In this document: positions 33,511 to 40,381 of the stretch, one piece after another
Position numbering within the stretch: the stretch's first letter is position 1
Layout: each line of letters starts with the position of its first letter
Assembly: GCA_947459295.1 (NCBI GenBank)
Contig: CANHCY010000017.1
Coordinates: 1-40,381, forward strand
Direction: 5' to 3'
DNA length: 40,381 nt
From: Chitinophagaceae bacterium
Lineage (GTDB): Bacteria > Bacteroidota > Bacteroidia > Chitinophagales > Chitinophagaceae
Position numbers and translations under genes: made by a program
Notes under the pieces: model-generated
Databases searched by the model: none
Seen by the model: the letters and a program-made list of their open reading frames with translations, nothing else
Told to the model about the DNA's origin: nothing

Positions 33511-34356
33511 TTATATACTGGCCTTACTATAATCATTGATCTTTTGGGTTGGATTCATCATATAAGAAACCAGCGTGCCATCTTTTAAAATCTCTACCAC
33601 CCTAAACCCCTTGTATGTGGTTCCCCAACTTCCGCCCATATGTGCATCAAATAAACATGGTGTTTGCCTGGCACCCAATAATTTTACTCCATCCTGATCA
33701 TGCTCATGACCGTGAAAAATGGCGGTTACATTCGGGTACTTTTCTACTAAGCTTTCAAAACTGGGGGTATTGATCCCATTTGCAGTCCATGCCTTTTGAG
33801 GAATATGTAAAAACAGCAACACATGCTTTCGCTTCTTGTTAGCTTCTAGCTGCTCTTCCAGCCAATCTAAATTTGGGGAGAGGTATTTACCAGCTTCATT
33901 GGAAGTGTCTGCTAATATAACCGCCTGATCTTTTGCAATGACGGTATGATTGAGTGGCATGCCCCAAACCTCGTTCCAATAGTCGGCAGTTACCATATCG
34001 TGATTTCCTCTCGTAACATAATAAACAGGATCTAACACATCAATCTTTTGTTTGGCCAGCGGCAGGAAATCTTTTTTGTCATGAATAATGTCGCCGTTGA
34101 TTACACAAAAGTCAAGCGGTGTTTCCTTATTAAAATCATTGATTTGTTGAATCACTAATTCCATCATGGCATCATAAGGCGTGCCAGGCTGTCCGTAGTG
34201 TGCATCTGACGCAACTACAAACCGTAAAGCAACTTTGTTTCTATATTCAAAAACAGTTGAGGCGTTTATTTTTTTAAACCCGCCTACTGCATAAAACGCA
34301 GTAGCAAATGAAACATTTTTTAGAAAAGACCTTCTAGATGCGTTATTGAAGTTCAT
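33511..34356 (-). CDS. Exported calcineurin-like metallophosphoesterase
   Basis: A 281-residue protein with a Tat-like signal (S-R-R-S-F-L-K-N-V and a hydrophobic helix). Metal-binding motifs in order: V-A-S-D-A-H-Y-G, V-I-N-G-D-I-I-H-D, T-R-G-N-H-D-M, L-F-L-H-I-P, and F-H-G-H-E-H-D. These form the two-metal centre of calcineurin-like phosphatases. Members hydrolyse phosphate mono- or diesters; the Tat signal suggests it folds and takes up metal before export, acting in the periplasm. It is divergent from the hypothetical gene at 34398, with overlapping promoter sequence. Substrate unknown. Confidence 0.93.
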   Translation of the reverse strand: MNFNNASRRSFLKNVSFATAFYAVGGFKKINASTVFEYRNKVALRFVVASDAHYGQPGTPYDAMMELVIQQINDFNKETPLDFCVINGDIIHDKKDFLPLAKQKIDVLDPVYYVTRGNHDMVTADYWNEVWGMPLNHTVIAKDQAVILADTSNEAGKYLSPNLDWLEEQLEANKKRKHVLLFLHIPQKAWTANGINTPSFESLVEKYPNVTAIFHGHEHDQDGVKLLGARQTPCLFDAHMGGSWGTTYKGFRVVEILKDGTLVSYMMNPTQKINDYSKASI

Positions 34357-34373
34357 GTTTATGACTATTTTTG
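34346..34373 (+). promoter_or_regulatory. Promoter of the 34398 gene
   Basis: TTG (34346-34348), 17 nt, then TATTTTTG (34366-34373), a full match to the Bacteroidota TTG-N17-23-TAnnTTTG pattern. It is 24 nt before the ATG at 34398, and its -33 part overlaps the start of the divergent phosphoesterase gene. Confidence 0.5.
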
Positions 34374-34397
34374 ATAGATAAATATAACTATTAATTT

Positions 34398-34799
34398 ATG
34401 ATTCAAAAGATTACCCTTTTGTTATGCATTGTGTTATTGACGCAATTTGTATATGCGCAAGAAAGTACGCGAACACAAGAAAAAATGAAACTTGTTGGTA
34501 AAAAAATATACCTTGGTAACCGTGCATTAAGCATTTCTGATGCCAGAGATTTATCGGTAACGTTACCGGAGGCTTATTTATATTTTAATCGTGCAAAAAG
34601 AATCAGAGATTGGAACTACTTTTGGGGTGGGTATTTAGGATTGTCTGCACTTAGCTCAAATTCGTTAAGTCCAAATCAAAATTCTACATATGGCGTATTT
34701 GGTTTATTAATTGGCGCCATTGTAGTACCCAGAGAAATCAGAAGACAAAAATTAATCATTAAAGGAATCGAAGCGTATAACGCAAAACAATTAAATTAA
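34398..34799 (+). CDS. Exported hypothetical protein, 133 residues
   Basis: Not recognised. Sec signal peptide 1-20 (ending FVYAQ). The mature part has a polar segment (K-L-V-G-K-K-I-Y-L-G), an A-Y-L-Y-F-N-R-A-K-R-I-R-D-W-N-Y-F-W element, a glycine-rich hydrophobic segment (V-F-G-L-L-I-G-A-I-V-V) that could be a membrane or outer-membrane-associated hairpin, and a basic C-terminal helix. The look is of a small envelope protein. It begins a plus-strand pair with the SDR gene, whose ATG lies 7 nt after its stop, so they are co-transcribed; no functional link is evident. Confidence 0.72.
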   Translation: MIQKITLLLCIVLLTQFVYAQESTRTQEKMKLVGKKIYLGNRALSISDARDLSVTLPEAYLYFNRAKRIRDWNYFWGGYLGLSALSSNSLSPNQNSTYGVFGLLIGAIVVPREIRRQKLIIKGIEAYNAKQLN

Positions 34800-34806
34800 T
34801 AGTAAC

Positions 34807-35643
34807 ATGGAAAAAGTTTGGCTGATTACAGGATGTTCAACAGGTTTTGGAAGAGAACTTGCAATGCAGGTTTTAGCAAAAGGTTATAAAGTAGCCGTGG
34901 CCTCGCGCAAGACAAGTGATGTAGATGATATTGTTGCAGCATACCCAGATACTTCTATTGCGGTTAAATTAGATGTTACAATTGACTCAGAAATTAAATC
35001 AAGCGTTACACAAACAATGGCAAAGTTTGGTCAAATAGATGTGCTTGTAAACAATGCCGGCATTGGCTACTTTGGATCTATCGAAGAAAGTGAAGATTCA
35101 GAAGTAAGAAAAATGTTTGAAATTAATGTGTTTGGTTTAGCAAAAATGACACAAGAAGTTTTGCCACATATGCGTAAACAAAGAAGTGGCCACATTTTAA
35201 ATGTTGCATCGATTGCAGGGCTTAGATCATTTCCTGGCGTTGGTTTTTACAACGCTACTAAATATGCAGTAGATGGATTTAGTGAAGCATTAGCTAAAGA
35301 AGTGGGGCCATTAGGCATTAAAGTAACAATTATTGCACCGAGTGGATTTAGAACCGATTGGGCAGGTCGTTCTGCAAACGAGAGCCCTGCAACCATTGCA
35401 GACTACGCTGAAACTGCTGATAAAAATAAAGATACCATTAGAGCCATAAGTGGCAATCAAGCGGGTGATCCAGTAAGAGCCGTTAAAGCAATGATACAAG
35501 TTGTTGAATCTGAAAATCCTCCTATGCGTTTATTATTAGGCGTTGCTGCATTAAGAGGGGCCAGAGAAAAAATAGAAGAATTAAAAAAAGATTTTGATAC
35601 TTGGGCGTCTGTTACAGAAGGTGCAGACTTTCCAAAAAGCTAA
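34807..35643 (+). CDS. Short-chain dehydrogenase/reductase (SDR)
   Basis: A 278-residue classical SDR. The cofactor motif T-G-C-S-T-G-F-G (T-G-x-x-x-G-x-G) is at residues 8-15. N-N-A-G is near 91. The catalytic Ser is in L-N-V-A-S-I-A-G and the Y-x-x-x-K in Y-N-A-T-K. It oxidises or reduces an alcohol/carbonyl with NAD(P)(H); an Arg soon after strand 2 (S-R-K-T) leans towards NADP (inference). Length is slightly above the family's 250. The substrate cannot be inferred. It follows the small exported protein by 7 nt and its last bases overlap the convergent chagasin-like gene by 4 nt. Confidence 0.94.
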   Translation: MEKVWLITGCSTGFGRELAMQVLAKGYKVAVASRKTSDVDDIVAAYPDTSIAVKLDVTIDSEIKSSVTQTMAKFGQIDVLVNNAGIGYFGSIEESEDSEVRKMFEINVFGLAKMTQEVLPHMRKQRSGHILNVASIAGLRSFPGVGFYNATKYAVDGFSEALAKEVGPLGIKVTIIAPSGFRTDWAGRSANESPATIADYAETADKNKDTIRAISGNQAGDPVRAVKAMIQVVESENPPMRLLLGVAALRGAREKIEELKKDFDTWASVTEGADFPKS

Positions 35644-36005
35644 TTCACTTTTATAAAGAGGGTTCTGGTTTCACCCACAGCACCACCAACCCATGGTTGT
35701 GCATATCTAAACTTAATGGAATCAGAACCCGCTTTAACAGCCTTAAACCGCCATATTTCTTGGCTAGGGCTTCCAGGAACATTATTCGTGCTCACAGAAA
35801 TTGCTGCTACAGAATCTACGGTTGTTACTGTCGCTTTGTTTATCCAAGACCAACTATATCCAGTTGATGGATTTGCATTGAGTGTGATGTCAACGTGCTG
35901 ACCAATTTTTAAAGTATAATTATCTACTTCAGATGCGGTTGTTTGTTTACTACAAGCTGTTTGTAATTGAGTCAATAAAACAACCCACACAAAGATTTTT
36001 TTCAT
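35640..36005 (-). CDS. Chagasin-like (I42 family) cysteine-protease inhibitor
   Basis: 121 residues from the ATG at 36005. An earlier in-frame ATG at 36041 would put 12 residues ahead of the signal sequence, so it is less likely. The leader M-K-K-I-F-V-W-V-V-L-L ends at L-Q-T-A-C, a possible but atypical lipobox. The mature part has the three inhibitory loops of chagasin: N-P-S-T-G-Y (usual NPTTGY), a central V-G-G segment near the end, and Q-P-W (usual RPW). Such inhibitors block papain-family proteases and sit on the cell surface or in the periplasm. It follows the DUF3050 gene (starts overlap by 5 nt or nearly abut), so both are one unit. Confidence 0.85.
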   Translation of the reverse strand: MKKIFVWVVLLTQLQTACSKQTTASEVDNYTLKIGQHVDITLNANPSTGYSWSWINKATVTTVDSVAAISVSTNNVPGSPSQEIWRFKAVKAGSDSIKFRYAQPWVGGAVGETRTLFIKVN

Positions 36006-36009
36006 ACAC

Positions 36010-36771
36010 TTATTTTTCAAAAATAGCATCCCAAAGTCCAATGCGAAGTGCTAGTGCTTTAACGGATGCTGCTGTGGCTTCTTCCCATTTAGAAGCATCT
36101 GAACCACATAGCCTATTTACCATATCGAGCGCCAAATGACTGTGATGATCACCATCAACTTCTATATGTCTTTCGATATAATATTTAAAAATACTCACTT
36201 TATCCGGGGCGTCCGCATAAATTTTATCTAAAATTTTCATAAACATGCTAGGGATCAAATCTTCGCGGCCAAAAGTAAATACGGCTGCTTTAACATGTAG
36301 TGGTGCGTTAAATGAAATATCAAAAGTGAATTGTAAAAAATCTTTGACTTGCTTTGGTAACTGCGCTCCTTCAATTGCATCCTGCACCTTTGTTCCAGCA
36401 TTAATTTGAGCAATGATGGTTTCAATAACAGTTGTGGATGCACCCATTTGCTGCATCGCTTTTAGGTACAATTCAAAATGACTAATTCGATTGCCTGCTT
36501 CATCAACATCTGACTCTTCCCCTAATACAATTTCATTGATTAAATATCTGGTATCTGCGTTTCCAACAGGTACCCAAGGAAGTGTAACAGAGGTCAAGCC
36601 AATTTGTAGTGATTTTAATAAACTCATAAAATCCCAAACTGCAAAGACATGGGTTTCAGAAAACCGTTGTAACCCCTGTAAATCTTGAATTTGACTATAT
36701 ACTGTGTGCGCCAATAAAGTATTCCTTACTGGTTCAATGGCTAGTTTTAATTGAGATTCGAATGGTTGCAT
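36010..36771 (-). CDS. DUF3050 family protein (heme-oxygenase-like fold)
   Basis: A 253-residue soluble protein. The sequence fits DUF3050: F-S-E-T-H-V-F-A-V-W-D-F-M-S-L-L-K early, I-V-L-G-E-E-S-D in the middle, and Y-I-E-R-H-I-E-V-D-G-D-H-H-S near residue 215. These conserved Glu and His residues, spread over alpha-helices, resemble the ligands of heme-oxygenase-like diiron enzymes, so it may be a metal-dependent oxygenase; no activity is proven. It is the first gene of a minus-strand unit with the chagasin-like inhibitor, whose start is only 4 nt beyond its end. 110 bp separate it from the serine hydrolase upstream. Confidence 0.82.
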   Translation of the reverse strand: MQPFESQLKLAIEPVRNTLLAHTVYSQIQDLQGLQRFSETHVFAVWDFMSLLKSLQIGLTSVTLPWVPVGNADTRYLINEIVLGEESDVDEAGNRISHFELYLKAMQQMGASTTVIETIIAQINAGTKVQDAIEGAQLPKQVKDFLQFTFDISFNAPLHVKAAVFTFGREDLIPSMFMKILDKIYADAPDKVSIFKYYIERHIEVDGDHHSHLALDMVNRLCGSDASKWEEATAASVKALALRIGLWDAIFEK

Positions 36772-36881
36772 GAGATAACGCGGATTTTATAATTGGCCGC
36801 GAAACTAAAACAACTACTACTAGAAATTGTTTATTTAAGATATTTTAGGCGTAAAATGACAATCTCATGATGATTGTTGCA

Positions 36882-38150
36882 CTATTTTACTAAACTTCCG
36901 TATATAATATTTTCAATTTTTTCCTGAAATCCAGCATGTGAATTTGGGGTATGCTGCGTCATGATTAAACAAATCAATTTTTCTTTGGGATCAGCCCAAT
37001 AAGTAGTGCCGTAATAACCACCCCAAGAAAATGAACCTTTGTTTCTTGCTTCTAAATTAGACGCCTTATCAGAAGTAATTGAAAAACCTAAACCGAAATC
37101 GTTGAGGCCATCATATTTAAAATCTAATTGTGGACTCAACATTAACTCAGCGGTGCGTGGTGAAATAATTTGTTTGCCGTTGTATTTTCCACCATTCAAA
37201 ATCATTTGTAGAAATACTGCATAGTCATATGCGGTAGAAGACAAACCAGCACCTCCAGAAAAAAACGTAGTTCCAAGTAATGGATAGTTAGGATCAATGT
37301 TTCTAAATGTTGGGCCCCATTCAATAATTTTGTTGGTACTGTCTTCGGTATACACAGTAGGAAGTCTCTTTGCTTTTGATGCGGGCACATTAAAATAAGT
37401 GTCGCGCATATCTAGTGGTTCAAAAATATTTTTATAAAAGTAAGCTTCGAGCGTCATGCCAGACACTATTTCAACTATGCATCCTAGCAAGTCTGAATTT
37501 AAACCATAAGTAAACTTTTCACCAGGTTGATGTACGAGCGGTAAGGTTCCCAACTGTTTCATAACATCAAGTAATGATGCATTTGATTTACCTAATCCAG
37601 ATGGCATGCCTGCTTTTGCATAGATGGCTTGCATTTTTTTAGAACCAATAGCTGCGTAATCAATACCTGAGGTATGGGTTAGTAAATCCCGAATGGTAAT
37701 ATTTCTTTTTGCTGGAACCGAAGTGTAAGTAGTGTCTGTAGCATTAAAGTCTTTTAAAACAGTTTGCTTATAAAATGTAGGAATAAAATCACCAACAGCC
37801 TGGTTTAGGTTCAGTTTTCCATTTTCAAATAATTGAAGTATCGCCAAACTAGTAATGGCTTTTGTCTGACTCATGATACGGTAAATAGCATTTGCCTCCA
37901 TTGGCTTTTTAGACGCTCTATCAGCAAAACCATGGCCTTTATAATAAACAACTTGATTGTCTTTAATGATGATAGTAGAAGCACCTACTAACCAATTATT
38001 GGCCACATAATTATTTAACAAGGTATCTATTTGTGCAAGTTTAACTGGGTCTAGATTTTTAGATCTTGAAACAACTGGTGATAGTACTTGGGCAATACTA
38101 GTTGCAACAAACAATACAAGAGCGGTAACAACCGTAGCAATTTTTTTCAT
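36882..38150 (-). CDS. Serine hydrolase, class C beta-lactamase/esterase family, exported
   Basis: 422 residues from the ATG at 38150, which gives a proper Sec signal peptide (M-K-K-I-A-T-V-V, ending SIAQ); an ATG at 38189 would overlap the previous gene. The catalytic S-x-x-K is in M-S-Q-T-K, the Y-x-N in Y-G-L-N-S-D, and a late H-x-x-N-x-H-A-G segment stands near the usual KTG/HxG position. The fold is that of beta-lactamase class C, esterase EstB and DD-peptidases. Substrate could be a peptide or ester; resistance is not implied. It follows the SDR gene by 28 nt and appears to be the last gene of the arsenic operon. Confidence 0.92.
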   Translation of the reverse strand: MKKIATVVTALVLFVATSIAQVLSPVVSRSKNLDPVKLAQIDTLLNNYVANNWLVGASTIIIKDNQVVYYKGHGFADRASKKPMEANAIYRIMSQTKAITSLAILQLFENGKLNLNQAVGDFIPTFYKQTVLKDFNATDTTYTSVPAKRNITIRDLLTHTSGIDYAAIGSKKMQAIYAKAGMPSGLGKSNASLLDVMKQLGTLPLVHQPGEKFTYGLNSDLLGCIVEIVSGMTLEAYFYKNIFEPLDMRDTYFNVPASKAKRLPTVYTEDSTNKIIEWGPTFRNIDPNYPLLGTTFFSGGAGLSSTAYDYAVFLQMILNGGKYNGKQIISPRTAELMLSPQLDFKYDGLNDFGLGFSITSDKASNLEARNKGSFSWGGYYGTTYWADPKEKLICLIMTQHTPNSHAGFQEKIENIIYGSLVK

Positions 38151-38178
38151 GACATGCAATATTTGAAGTAGTAAGATA

Positions 38179-38832
38179 CTACAAATCAAATATTGAATCC
38201 AAAGAATAGACTTGAAATTGTGAACCAGCAGGTTTAAATAATACGCTTATCATTTTTTGTGCGAGTATCTCAACCGGAAGTGCTTTTTGACTTTTGAATA
38301 AGCCTACTTTATTGAAAGCATCAAAGATTGCGATACCCAGTTTTTCCATGGGCCTTATTTTATCAGGCTGCCTGCGCAAAAACCCAGGTCTAAAAATATG
38401 GATTTGCTTAAATGGTAAGGTAGCAACGGCATTGTCGAGTTGTCCTTTAATGCGGGGGTAAAATAACCAAGAATTCGCGGAAGCACCCATTGCAGACACC
38501 AGCACATAAGCTCCAACACCATTAGCAGCAGCCGTTTCAGCTGTTTGGTACTGATAGGTATAATCAATTTTATATTGTTCTTTTTGACTTCCGGCCTGTT
38601 TTAGGGTAGTAGCAAGTGCCGAATAAAGTACATCTCCTTTTACTAAATGCGCCCAAGATTGTGGATTGTCAAAATCAACAATATGCGTTGTTAATTTAGC
38701 GTGTTTCACTACTAAAGGTCTTCTTGAAAACACAACTACGCTATTAAACCGGTTGTCCTCTAGTAATTGGTTTACAAGTTCAGAACCTGTAGCGCCAGTA
38801 GCTCCAATAACCAATGCAGTTAACTCACTCAT
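38179..38832 (-). CDS. NAD(P)-binding atypical SDR protein
   Basis: A 217-residue protein with a glycine-rich cofactor motif V-I-G-A-T-G-A-T-G near the N-terminus, F-S-R-R-P after strand 2, S-A-L-A-T-T-L-K, L-V-S-A-M-G-A, and Y-P-R-I-K-G with the Y-x-x-x-K pair, then I-F-R-P-G-F-L. This resembles small NmrA/HTATIP2-like proteins, which bind NADPH as sensors or reductases. The ATG overlaps the arsC stop (ATGA), so it is translated with arsC. A link to arsenic is suggested only by this position; such genes also occur alone. Function not established. Confidence 0.88.
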   Translation of the reverse strand: MSELTALVIGATGATGSELVNQLLEDNRFNSVVVFSRRPLVVKHAKLTTHIVDFDNPQSWAHLVKGDVLYSALATTLKQAGSQKEQYKIDYTYQYQTAETAAANGVGAYVLVSAMGASANSWLFYPRIKGQLDNAVATLPFKQIHIFRPGFLRRQPDKIRPMEKLGIAIFDAFNKVGLFKSQKALPVEILAQKMISVLFKPAGSQFQVYSLDSIFDL

Positions 38833-39248
38833 ATGTTTTCTTTTACAAACTGTAAACAGTACTTTTTAATCATCTCACGCACTTCGGTAAAGGACCTAGT
38901 AATTTCTTCTTCGGTGCCAACTGCTTTTGCTGGATCCGGAAAATTATAATGAAACTTTTCTGCGTTACTTGGAAAATATGGACAAACTTCTTTTGCATGA
39001 TCACAAACCGTAATCACAAAATCAAAAGGAATATCCGTGTATTCTAAAACATTATTAGACGTGTTTGATGAAATATCAATACCATCCTCTTTCATGGTTT
39101 GAATAGCCCTTGGATTTACTCCATGCGTTTCTACACCTGCGCTATATACATTTGCTTTATCTACTGTATACGCTTTTAAATAACCATGCGCTATTTGACT
39201 TCGACAACTATTGCCGGTACAGAGTACTAAAATATTTTTCATATACAT
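38829..39248 (-). CDS. arsC: Arsenate reductase, thioredoxin-coupled (LMW-PTP type)
   Basis: 139 residues. The phosphatase loop C-T-G-N-S-C-R holds the nucleophile Cys10 and Arg16 (C-x5-R); the redox pair Cys82/Cys89 is in V-C-D-H-A-K-E-V-C-P; the general acid Asp105 is in F-P-D-P-A. These are the three cysteines of the thioredoxin-dependent arsenate reductase, which reduces arsenate to arsenite in the cytoplasm. A second Met two residues on (39242) is an equal start choice. It lies 4 nt after arsM. The thioredoxin at 28172 is a possible, untested electron donor. Confidence 0.95.
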   Translation of the reverse strand: MYMKNILVLCTGNSCRSQIAHGYLKAYTVDKANVYSAGVETHGVNPRAIQTMKEDGIDISSNTSNNVLEYTDIPFDFVITVCDHAKEVCPYFPSNAEKFHYNFPDPAKAVGTEEEITRSFTEVREMIKKYCLQFVKENI

Positions 39249-39252
39249 TTAA

Positions 39253-40101
39253 TTAACAACAGCCGCCGCCTGGTGTACAAGCTGTTTTATTTTCCAATGG
39301 TTTTTGTGCAAAAACGGTAATACTCATAATTCCGGTGCTGCCTGATTTAAATGCAGCAATTTCAGCTGCTGATAAATAATTTACTAAAATATCATCTGGA
39401 ATTACAATTGCTTTTTCTTTTTGAATCGTTACGTTTTCAAAACCAGTTGCATCGATTAATTCCATGTATACATTTTTTTGAATAGCGCCAGACACGCATC
39501 CAGCATACATTTCAGCATCTTTACGTAAGCCCTCTGGTAAAGCGCCAACAAGCACTACATCACTAATACTAAAATGTCCGCCAGGTTTTAATACCCTAAA
39601 CATTTCTGTAAAGACCCCATGTTTGTTGGGCACTAAATTTAAAACGCAATTGCTCACAATCACATCCGCTACATTAGAAGTGATAGGCATATTTTCAATA
39701 TCACCTTGTCTAAATTCTACATTATTAAATCCACGCGCTTCCGCATTAGCACGTGCTTTATCAATCATGGCTGGTGTAAAATCGATTCCAATTACTTTGC
39801 CTGTTTCACCCGTCTCATGTCTGGCAATAAAACAATCGTTACCTGCACCACTTCCTAAATCAATAACGAGATCCCCTTTTTTAATACGCGCAAATTGTGT
39901 AGGTAATCCACAACCTAGGCCCAAATCAGCATCTGCTGTATACCCTCCAAGTGTAGTATAATCTTCAGACATAATATTATACACTTCGGTAGAACAGCCT
40001 CCAGCACCACAACAAGAAGACATGTTTGTTTCTTTGTCTTGTAGTGCAATTTCACTGTATTTATTTTTTACAATTTCTTTAAGTTGTTCGTCTGTTTGCA
40101 T
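39253..40101 (-). CDS. arsM: Arsenite S-adenosylmethionine methyltransferase
   Basis: 282 residues. SAM-binding motif I D-L-G-S-G-A-G-N-D is at 81-89, then G-I-D-F-T-P-A-M and V-S-N-C-V-L-N-L. The conserved arsenite-binding cysteines are present: Cys64 (L-G-C-G-L), Cys152 (S-N-C-V) and Cys202 (A-G-C-V-S-G), with extra pairs at Cys30-31 and the terminal G-G-G-C-C. It turns trivalent arsenic into methylated, partly volatile forms. It lies 16 nt after arsR and 4 nt before arsC. No arsenite exporter (ArsB/Acr3) is in the window, so methylation may be a main exit route, unless a transporter lies beyond 40381. Confidence 0.96.
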   Translation of the reverse strand: MQTDEQLKEIVKNKYSEIALQDKETNMSSCCGAGGCSTEVYNIMSEDYTTLGGYTADADLGLGCGLPTQFARIKKGDLVIDLGSGAGNDCFIARHETGETGKVIGIDFTPAMIDKARANAEARGFNNVEFRQGDIENMPITSNVADVIVSNCVLNLVPNKHGVFTEMFRVLKPGGHFSISDVVLVGALPEGLRKDAEMYAGCVSGAIQKNVYMELIDATGFENVTIQKEKAIVIPDDILVNYLSAAEIAAFKSGSTGIMSITVFAQKPLENKTACTPGGGCC

Positions 40102-40117
40102 ATTTTAATTTTTTTGG

Positions 40118-40381
40118 TTAACAACAAGTAGATGGCGTTTGAATAGAAGCGCCTAGTACTTTATTTAAAATATTGTTTGCTTTTTCCAAAACTTCCGCAT
40201 CAATACAATAACATATAGATGCTCCATCAATATTTCCTTTGATCAATCCAGACTCTTTTAATTCTTTTAAGTGCTGCGATACGGTAGATTGTGCTATTGG
40301 CAAATCTTCTACGATATCACCACATACACAAGACTGCTTTTGTAGTAAAAGCCTGATGATAGCGGCGCGTGCAGGATGAGA
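40118..40381 (-). CDS. arsR: ArsR-family metalloregulator (partial, N-terminus beyond window end)
   Basis: The frame is open to the window edge: 87 residues plus stop, and no start is needed inside. It begins [12 protein letters not shown] and continues with the arsenite-binding Q-S-C-V-C-G-D (usual ELCVCDL), then the recognition helix [11 protein letters not shown]. The wing follows with S-G-L-I-K-G and I-C-Y-C, ending T-C-C. Such proteins repress the operon until As(III) binds the cysteines. It is first in the arsR-arsM-arsC order on minus; operator and promoter lie outside the window. Confidence 0.93.
   Translation of the reverse strand, partial: SHPARAAIIRLLLQKQSCVCGDIVEDLPIAQSTVSQHLKELKESGLIKGNIDGASICYCIDAEVLEKANNILNKVLGASIQTPSTCC

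Noticed and set aside
35601..35867. Plus-strand open frame of 88 codons continuing past the SDR gene.
   Set aside because: It is out of frame with the SDR and antisense to the chagasin-like gene, which has recognisable motifs.

Overview
The window looks like chromosomal DNA of a Bacteroidota bacterium, most likely of the Chitinophagales type (inference). The support is low-GC coding sequence, type IX secretion (T9SS) sorting domains of both type A and type B, a PorP/SprF outer-membrane protein, Tat-exported Gfo/Idh and sugar-isomerase proteins, few Shine-Dalgarno sites, and several TAnnTTTG-type -7 promoter elements. I see no tRNA, rRNA, CRISPR array, transposase or prophage module.

Layout. 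1-3867: two minus-strand sulfatases (one cut by the window edge) divergent from a Tat-exported Gfo/Idh oxidoreductase, probably for sulfated glycan breakdown. 3983-9689: a small lipoprotein, then a minus-strand three-gene operon: a T9SS type A sorted protein, a 1300-residue protein built from 315-bp tail-fibre-like repeats, and a FISUMP-type protein. 9826-20076: an adhesin locus. A 2240-residue multidomain lectin/cadherin adhesin with a type B sorting domain is followed by its PorP/SprF partner, and each side carries a membrane-bound AraC-type regulator. 20094-22499: a membrane protein with a propeller-like ectodomain and an HTH-like cytoplasmic tail, an overlooked 25-residue membrane peptide, and an orphan NarL-type response regulator.

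22659-28097: UvrD/PcrA helicase and CorA transporter on plus; sugar isomerase-like protein and NdpA-like nucleoid protein on minus. 28172-28977: a rhodanese / DUF6132 / thioredoxin operon behind a clear Crp/Fnr-type site. 29064-33270: a hypothetical protein, a type I pullulanase, a small acidic protein, and a second propeller/HTH-like membrane protein paralogous to the one at 20094. 33511-36771: metallophosphoesterase, small hypothetical protein, SDR enzyme, chagasin-like inhibitor, DUF3050 protein. 36882-40381: a minus-strand arsenic operon, arsR (partial), arsM, arsC, then a NAD(P)-binding SDR and a serine hydrolase.

Most unusual points: (1) two paralogous membrane proteins that look like single-chain surface-sensing regulators, one of which is flanked by a 25-nt near-identical direct repeat containing an ATAGG-N6-CCTAT palindrome; (2) the tail-fibre-like repeat operon, with no other phage genes; (3) a GTGAC-N4-GTCAC operator placed near -41 of the rhodanese-thioredoxin promoter; (4) a 25-residue poly-isoleucine membrane peptide between two signalling genes. 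No intergenic stretch exceeds 300 bp.
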